The notes beneath the pieces were generated by a model. It was not told the origin of the DNA. It saw only the letters and a list, made by a program, of their open reading frames with translations, and searched no databases. A stretch of 64,000 nt of DNA from Crotalaria pallida (Eukaryota; Streptophyta; Magnoliopsida; Fabales; Fabaceae): assembly GCA_037953625.1 (NCBI GenBank), contig CM075651.1:65644501-65708500 (forward strand), read 5' to 3'. Below, piece by piece: positions 57,967-64,000 of the stretch (its first letter is position 1; each line of letters begins with the position of its first letter). The translations under genes and the position numbers were made by a program.

Positions 57967-58014
57967 AAGGTTGTTGTGACACATCCTGAGATAGTGGCCC
58001 TTTCTAATGAGGTC
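57967..58014 (-). pseudogene. GTF3C1: Possible 5' end of GTF3C1 exon 1
   Basis: Joining across the foldback element keeps the frame and gives MTSLERATISGCVTTTLFTN before LQHSSS. Family members start with about 20 residues of the kind ALEEIC..GI.L.SLW. The match is weak but length and position fit. An alternative is that the true start lies further right, beyond element E. Confidence 0.4.
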
Positions 58015-58326
58015 ATTGACAAACCTAAGCGTGTGACACACAGGCCCAATGATTGGGATGATTTTATCCATTTCTAGTATAATTATCAGTATGTTCTAGA
58101 ACCTGCAGCTGGCAGAATTCTATTATTCACCCCATGTGATTGGTATGTTTTATTTTGGCTAAATAGCCCTGTTGTACGTCATTTAGTGGAATTAATGAAG
58201 TTAGTATTCTCTTTCTTACCTCAATACTTCTAGGAGGTTGCTCTGTCCTCAAATTCAGAGTACCATCTACTTTTCTTTCTCAGTACCCAACATTTCTAGT
58301 GCTTTCATTGTCCTTCTCACCCTCCC
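58015..58326. other. Unassigned stretch before element E gag
   Basis: The right part is probably the 5' LTR end or leader of chromovirus E. A TGTTCTAGAACC start near 58093 is possible, but no partner LTR or primer binding site was found. The left part may be the promoter of GTF3C1. Nothing firm can be said. Confidence 0.35.
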
Positions 58327-60106
58327 GTGGTTGAAAGTACTCGTTCCAAAGCACTATCTGACAAATTGGATGACATCTCTCACCAGCTAGCTTCTTACCA
58401 TACTCGCATGGAGGACGTTGTCTCTCTTCTCGCCGCTCTGGAGTGTAGATCTCCAACCAACTCTCCTCAACAACCTCGATTCTCTAAGTCCCCTCCTACC
58501 CTGCGGCATTTTCTGAAGCTGGATGTACCCAGGTTTGATGGCTCCGACCCCCATGGCTGGATCTTCAAGATCTCTCAGTTCTTTGACTATCATGCTACAC
58601 CAGAGGAAGAGCATATTATTGTGGCTTCTTTTTACCTGGATGGTAATGCCTTGGCTTGGTTTCAATGGAAATACCGTAACGGGCAGATCCAGTCTTGGCA
58701 ACAACTCCTTCACGCCTTGGAAACGCATTTTGCCCCATCGGCGTTCGATGATCCTTAGGGTAAGCTCTTTAAGTTAACGCAAACTTCCTCCGCTGCCACT
58801 TATTTGAGTGATTTTGAGGCTCTTGCTAACCACATTGTGGGGTTGCAACCACAATTTCTTTTGAGCTGTTTTGTTTCTGGACTCAAACCGGATATTAGGC
58901 GTGAGGTCTTAGCTTAGCAACTGCAAACACTGTATCAGGCCGCCGGTTTAGCTCGGTTGCACGAAGAAAAGTTTCTGGATCTGAACTGCCAAATCAAGCC
59001 ACGGGTTGGGCAACCGTGGCCACCACCACAGATCTCTCGCACGGTCACTCACACCCCCCTGCCCTTCCACCGCCTCGGCCCTTGCCTCCACTGCTTCCCA
59101 CCCCTCCGGCTCGTAAACGTTATAAGCAGCTCACATAGGCTGAAATGGAAGATAAGAGAGAACGAGGGTTGTGCTTCAATTGTGACCAGAAGTTTTCTCG
59201 CAACCACCGTTGCCTGGCGCGTTATATGTTGCTTGTCGCTATAGATGACAATGACGACGATGGGTTAGAACCCCAACTTTGTTTCGAGGATCCAGTTCAG
59301 CTCGACCCGATCACGGAGACAGTTTTCGACCCCATTAACCCGGCCAACTAAGTTTGCATGCTTTATCGGGTTATGGCGCTCCAGAGACCCTCCGTATTAC
59401 GGGCCTGTTAGCCCAATTTAAGGTTTCCGTGCTTGTGGACGGAGGCAACACAAATAACTTCATCCAGCATAAGATTGCTTCCTTTTTGGGCTTGCAGATA
59501 AGCCCCATTCCAGCTTTGAAAGTCATGGTAGGTAGTGGTGAAGAGCTCCTCTGTACTGAGATTTGTTATGGGGTGGACTTACAATAACAGGGGCATACCT
59601 TCAAAGTGGATCTGTATGTCCTTAATATGAGTGGATCAGACATCGTTTTGGGGGCCCAATGGTTGAAGCAATTAGGCCCAGTTCTTATGGACTATTAGAA
59701 GCTCACCATGAAATTCACCCATCAGAACTCCCTAATAGAATTGCAAGGTGAACTCACACCTCCTCCTCATACCATTTCCTTCCATCAACTTAAAAAAATC
59801 ATCTCCCTTGAACCTACGGCCCAATTCTTTTCCCTTAGGGTCAACATCCCCTCTCCATCCTCCCATCCCTCCCTTCCACCATCTCATAACCACCCACCTC
59901 TCCACCAATTATTACACCAATTCCTATTTCTATTCTCTGAACCTTCATCCTTACCCCCTCCACGATTCTCAGATCACTCCATTCCACTGCTTCCTGATTC
60001 CGCCCCAGTTAATGTTCGTCCCTACCGTTACCCACAGTCCCAGAAACTAGAAATTGAAAGTCAGGTTTCTAAATTACTTGCCAATGGCTGGATCCAACCC
60101 AGTGCT
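58327..60106 (+). pseudogene. Chromovirus E: gag and protease to start of RT, degenerate
   Basis: The frame opens with VESTRSKALSDKLDDISHQL at a GTG where ATG is expected. Gag core: FLKLDVPRFDGSDPHGWIFK and ALAWFQWKYRNG. Stops include TAG near 58756 and near 58915, and frames shift before a knuckle-like CFNCDQKFSRNHRC (59163-59205). Protease: VSVLVDGGNTNNFIQHKIAS (59428-59487), with GG where DSG is usual. The RT start VRPYRYPQSQKLEIESQVSK is at 60016, cut at 60106 by the gag-only element. It resembles chromovirus D, probably the same lineage. Confidence 0.8.
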
Positions 60107-61766
60107 TGTTAGAAACCTACACTCGGTGGTAGAAAGAACTAGGAAACACTAGGAGAACACCTAGAAGGGGGGGTTGAATAGGTGTAAAAGAAACCTTGAA
60201 AGATTTTCGCAAGAAACAAATCAAAACGATTAAAACAAATGATTTTCACAAAAATTCTTTAACCTTAATCGATTAATGACATGAACTAATCGATTAATGC
60301 CTCTGTACATTGAAAAATCACTTTTCAACCAAATACGAAAATCAATCAATTCACAAGTATAACCAGAGATTCAGCGGAAACAATTAACACCTATATTCTT
60401 ATTGATTACCTAGGTTATGAAAATGATTTTCCCCAAATCAATTTTGCACAATTAAGATTCAATTCAATCAATTATGAAAAATCACTTTTTCTAGATTTTC
60501 AACTAAGAACACAATTAATAACAAGAATTGTAAAGAGTAGAGAGTTTAGAGATACGACACAGTGATTTATCCTGGTTCACTTTCATCCACTTGAAAGCTA
60601 CTCCAGTCCCCTCTTCAACCAAGAGAGATTCTTCACTATGAGGAATTAGAGTTTCTCAAATTACAAGTAAATGCCTCACAAGACTCCTTCTTGCTAGCCT
60701 ACAAGAGATACCACACTCTTGCCTTGTAACCCTATTGATATCTAATCTAACCTCTTCTCTTGCTTGCCGATACCCCACAACAAGACTTCCAATGCTTGCT
60801 TCACTACAAGACTTCCAATTGCTTATTAACACAACAAGGCTTCCAAGTGCTTGATGAAATGCCACATCAAGGCTTCCAATATAACTTTGCTTGATTTACA
60901 ACCAAGACTTCCAATTGTTGTAGATGGCTTGCCTCTTGCAAAGATTACAACTCAAATGAAAACAAATAACAATCCTATGAATCTCTTTCAAAAGCTATGA
61001 AATATCAACATGAGAGATTCAAGTTTCTTGATCAAAGAATGTAAAAAATTAAAGCTTTGATCTTGAGAAAATGAGAGAGAATAGAGTGACTTTGATTCTT
61101 TGTAAAATTGATATGAAAATGATAGGTAATTGTAATAATGATTCACAAAGGTTAGGAAAAGGTTTATATAGAATACCCAAAAGTTAGGAATGGTTAGAAG
61201 TTCTTTTGAGAAGTGAAAAACTCATTTAAAAACAGTTACAGCTTGTGTTACTCGAGTAACAAGTGTAAAACTTGTTCACTACTCGAGTATTTGAGTTACT
61301 ACTCGAGTATTTACGCAAGGCTTCAAAATTCTAATCGAGTAATTAGCCCCTTAATCGAGTAATTGCGCAAGACACAAAAATTCTACTCGAGTAATCAAGT
61401 GGCTAATCGAGTAGTCAGTTCAAAAAACACTTAAAACTTGTTTTCTCAAAAACTAAACCTTTTCTTTCAAACCTTTAAGCCACCTATTGATTTTAGGCAA
61501 AGTGAATACTCAAAATATGATATAATCATGCAATCAAAAGAGATTCACTACCCTCTAATAACTCTACCCAAACTCATAAACTAAAAGACTTGTGAGGCAA
61601 AAGATAAAACAATAAAACACAAACTACCAAACTAAGTCTTCATGAGTTGGCTCTCTCTTCATCACTTGATGTTTGTTGTTGCTTGTTGAGCTTGAACTTG
61701 ATCAACACATTTAAGCTTGTTCAAAACCTTTTGACATTTATCAAAACATTCTTCATGGATCTTACA
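60107..61766 (-). mobile_element. 3' LTR of gag-only element, copy 2
   Basis: A 1660-base LTR runs from TGTTAGAAACC to GGATCTTACA, clearly homologous to 26113-27783 with scattered differences. It has the same TTAATCGATTAA pair (60268-60300) and a CTCGAG array (61250-61415, fewer perfect sites). The left target bases are GTGCT; the right side is outside the window. It is inserted in the RT start of chromovirus E. Confidence 0.92.
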
Positions 61767-62467
61767 ATCTCCCCCTTTTTGAAAATGACAAACATGTTTT
61801 GAAATTATGAAGTTCATTGAAGTTGTTGATGGTTGAACCATGTGATCACTTGGTGAGACTCTTGCTCCCCCTCAATTTATGCTTTTGACATTTGAAATCC
61901 AATTGAGTTAAGCTTGATTCTCCCCCTATCTCCAACAACTTTGCTCAACCTACATAAAAACAACAAAACAAACCTTTCTCCAAACAAATATACCATTTCT
62001 CCACAAAATAGTCAAAACATACTATATCTCCCCTTTTTCAAAACATCATATTTCTCCCCCTTTGGCATTATTAAAAAGAAATATATACCAATTGAAATAT
62101 AAGATCTAAGCCAAAATAAGAAATTAATAAGATATAACAACCAAAGCATGATAATCATCTAATGATTACTCGATGATATCAATTATAACAAATTGTATAC
62201 CAATAACATGATACCAATTGTAAAACAATTGTAAGAATTTGATACCAATAGTATTATCTCAATAGTATAAACAATATCACATTATAAGAAATAATACCAA
62301 TTGAGAGAACTATGAGCAATATCCAACAATATCAAATTGAATATACCAAATGTATAATATCGAATGTTACCAATTTGTAGGATCTTTTCTTCATACCAAT
62401 TGAAGAAGCAAATGAATGAATACCATATGAAAGTCCTTTTGCTCTTCAATCATACCTACAAAAACAA
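61767..62467 (-). mobile_element. 3' non-coding region of gag-only copy 2
   Basis: It corresponds to 27784-28493 with the same polypurine tracts (CTCCCCC blocks on the plus strand) and the ACCAATT-type repeats. As in copy 1, no pol sequence lies between gag and the LTR. So lack of pol is a family trait and not a deletion private to copy 1. Confidence 0.85.
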
Positions 62468-64000
62468 TTATGCTTTGCTTTTTGGTATCCAAATGGTTTT
62501 GGATCCATTTTTGTTAGTGTAGGGACTCTCACCCTTTTTCACCCAAACAAAATCTCCTTTAGGTACACCATGCACTTTAACATAACACACATTTGAAGTA
62601 TGTTCATGAGTACCACAATAGAAACATGTTGGTGCATTTGAAAAATCAACTTTTGAAAAATCAACAACATTTCTATGAAACTTACTCTTAGCATTAGTAT
62701 AACCCAAACCAAACTTGTTTGAATTTTCTCTTTGAAAATTTAACAATGTGCGCAATCTAACATCACCATTTGTGAAACTTGCAAGCTTATTTTTCAAAAT
62801 AACATTTTAATCTTTAAGCAACTTGCAATCCTCACAATCAACCACAATATTCAATCTACTAGCACAATCACAAGAAGAACTAGCATATATAAGATCAAGA
62901 GTTTCATTTTCAAGATTAAGCTCATCAACTTGCTTTTGAAGTTCTAAAATCTTTTGTTAATGTTTCAAAATGAGCTTCTTCCTTTCAATGTTTTTCAAAG
63001 CTAGTTTCTTAAATTGTTCATGCATTTCTTCATAAGCATTATATAACAATTCATATTTGGAAGAAATTTCGGATTTAGTAAGACTTACATCGCTTTCGTA
63101 GCTTTGTTCACTTGATTCATCATTTGATCTTTGTTCTTCATCATCTACTAGAGTTATCAAGTTGAGACAAGCGGCATCTTCATCATCCGAAGAACTATTT
63201 ATGTACTTTTCTTGTCTTTTTCATCATCACTATTCCAAACTATGTATGCCCTTTTAGATTTCTTTTCTTTCTCCTTCTTCTTAAGATACTTAGAGCATGA
63301 GTACTTGAGATGACCGGGCTTTCCACATTCATGGCAAACTATACTTTCTTTTGAAGTCTTTGTCTTGTAGTGTGGGGAATTCTTCTCTTTACTTTTGTCT
63401 TTGTTCAACCTTCCTTTTCTCCTTAGAATCTTATTGAACTTTCTTAGTAGAAGCTTCATCTCCTCTTCATCAATGTCCGAATCGGTATCTTCATTATCAT
63501 CATTATCATCGGAACTCTCTTCCTTTTGATATGACCTTTGAGCTTTAAGAGCGATTCCTTTTCTTTCTTTGTTCTTATCCGACTCTTCATGTATATGAAA
63601 ACGTTCAAGATCCATTTCATGTTCTTGAAGTTTTCCGAAAAGTGTTTCTAAGTCCATGGTGTCCAAGTCCTTTGATTCAACAATTGCGGTAACCTTAGGT
63701 TGCCATTCCCTACTTAGACATCTTAAAACTTTGTTAACAAGTTCACAATTCACGAAAGTTTTACCAAGAGCAATGAGATGATTAACAATATGAGTAAAAC
63801 GTTTTTGCATAAAACATATAGATTCATTAGGCAACATACGAAACAATTCATATTCATGCATCAAAGAATTTAATCTAGCACGCCTAACTTCACTAGTGCC
63901 TTCATGTGTGACTTGCAAGGTGTCCCACATTTCTTTGGCATCACGACATTGGGAGACTCTAAAGAACTCATCATAAGATAAAGCGGAGGTGATGATATTC
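62468..64000 (-). pseudogene. Gag of gag-only copy 2, broken and cut by window end
   Basis: The frame matches the intact Gag at 28494-30290. Present are CRDAKEMW (partly, at the edge), MWDTLQVTHEGTSEVRRARL, the knuckle CHECGKPGHLKYSC and the second knuckle CFYCGTHEHTSNVC, where the first Gly of GHG has become Glu. Breaks: a frameshift near 63195, TAA near 62957 and TAA near 62806. The 5' end and 5' LTR lie right of the window. Confidence 0.9.

Larger units (their letters stand above)
17592..58014 (-). pseudogene. GTF3C1: GTF3C1-like gene, TFIIIC B-block subunit, dismembered (whole span)
   Basis: In the intact family this large nuclear protein binds the B box of tRNA gene promoters and helps TFIIIC recruit TFIIIB and RNA polymerase III. 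Ten exons were traced here by GT-AG sites, continuous reading phase and resemblance to plant homologues. They span about 40 kb because of transposons. Lesions seen are stops in exons 5 and 7, frameshifts in exons 4, 8 and 9, and five insertions inside exons. The exons that in other plants follow the region of exon 8 (roughly 250 residues) were not found, and the C-terminal part beyond exon 10 is outside the window or lost. It is a pseudogene; an intact paralogue elsewhere is expected, since Pol III transcription is essential. Confidence 0.85.

Noticed and set aside
57883..58071. Minus-strand frame MDKIIPIIGPVCHTLRF as the GTF3C1 N-terminus
   Set aside because: It is not in the frame that continues into LFTNLQHSSS once the foldback element is removed. 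The alternative frame was preferred, with low confidence.

Overview
The window is a repeat-dominated stretch of plant nuclear DNA. It is AT-rich, has GT-AG introns, and is full of plant-type LTR retrotransposons (Sirevirus, Tat with a second RNase H and an antisense gene, Athila-like, chromoviruses). The one host gene recognised is a homologue of the plant B-block-binding subunit of TFIIIC (GTF3C1). The species cannot be fixed from sequence alone; a eudicot is most likely.

The host gene lies on the minus strand from about 58.0 kb down to 17.6 kb. Ten exons could be traced by splice sites and by family resemblance to plant GTF3C1. It is a pseudogene. It has nonsense codons in exons 5 and 7, frameshifts in exons 4, 8 and 9, and apparently lost middle exons. 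Transposons sit inside exon 1 (615-bp foldback element), exon 8 (9.6-kb Sirevirus and a 1.6-kb solo LTR), exon 9 (3.7-kb solo LTR) and exon 10 (chromovirus). Further insertions lie in introns: Tat element, Mutator-like element, TRIM. Most insertions keep target-site duplications (TSDs), so the original gene can be followed across each one.

Layout. 1-17591 is a nested stack: long-LTR fragment A sits in the LTR of element B, which has a 6.2-kb LTR and an interior with no recognisable genes. B sits in the 3' region of Athila-like element C, C abuts a 5'-truncated chromovirus D, and D sits in GTF3C1 exon 10. 18895-22616 is a solo LTR with two tandem arrays. 23004-38941 is a Tat-type Ty3 element with an antisense gene. 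Its reverse transcriptase is missing, replaced by a gag-only Sirevirus-like element arranged LTR-interior-LTR-partial interior (26113-32508). 39124-40704 is a solo LTR related to the gag-only family. 40753-50395 is a Sirevirus with two 1757-bp LTRs. 50.4-57.4 kb holds the 5' exons of GTF3C1. 58.3-60.1 kb is the 5' part of another chromovirus, cut by a second gag-only element that runs off the window end (60107-64000).

The elements form a small ecosystem. The Sirevirus encodes Gag, protease, integrase, RT and RNase H. The gag-only elements share its primer-binding-site type, its polypurine tracts and a related Gag, so they look like non-autonomous partners. Arrays of the palindrome ACTCGAGT occur both in the gag-only LTRs and in the unrelated LTR A. 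A small open frame (CIExRPLP) behind a splice-acceptor-like site is conserved between two diverged long LTRs. No tRNA, rRNA, CRISPR array or intact host gene was seen.
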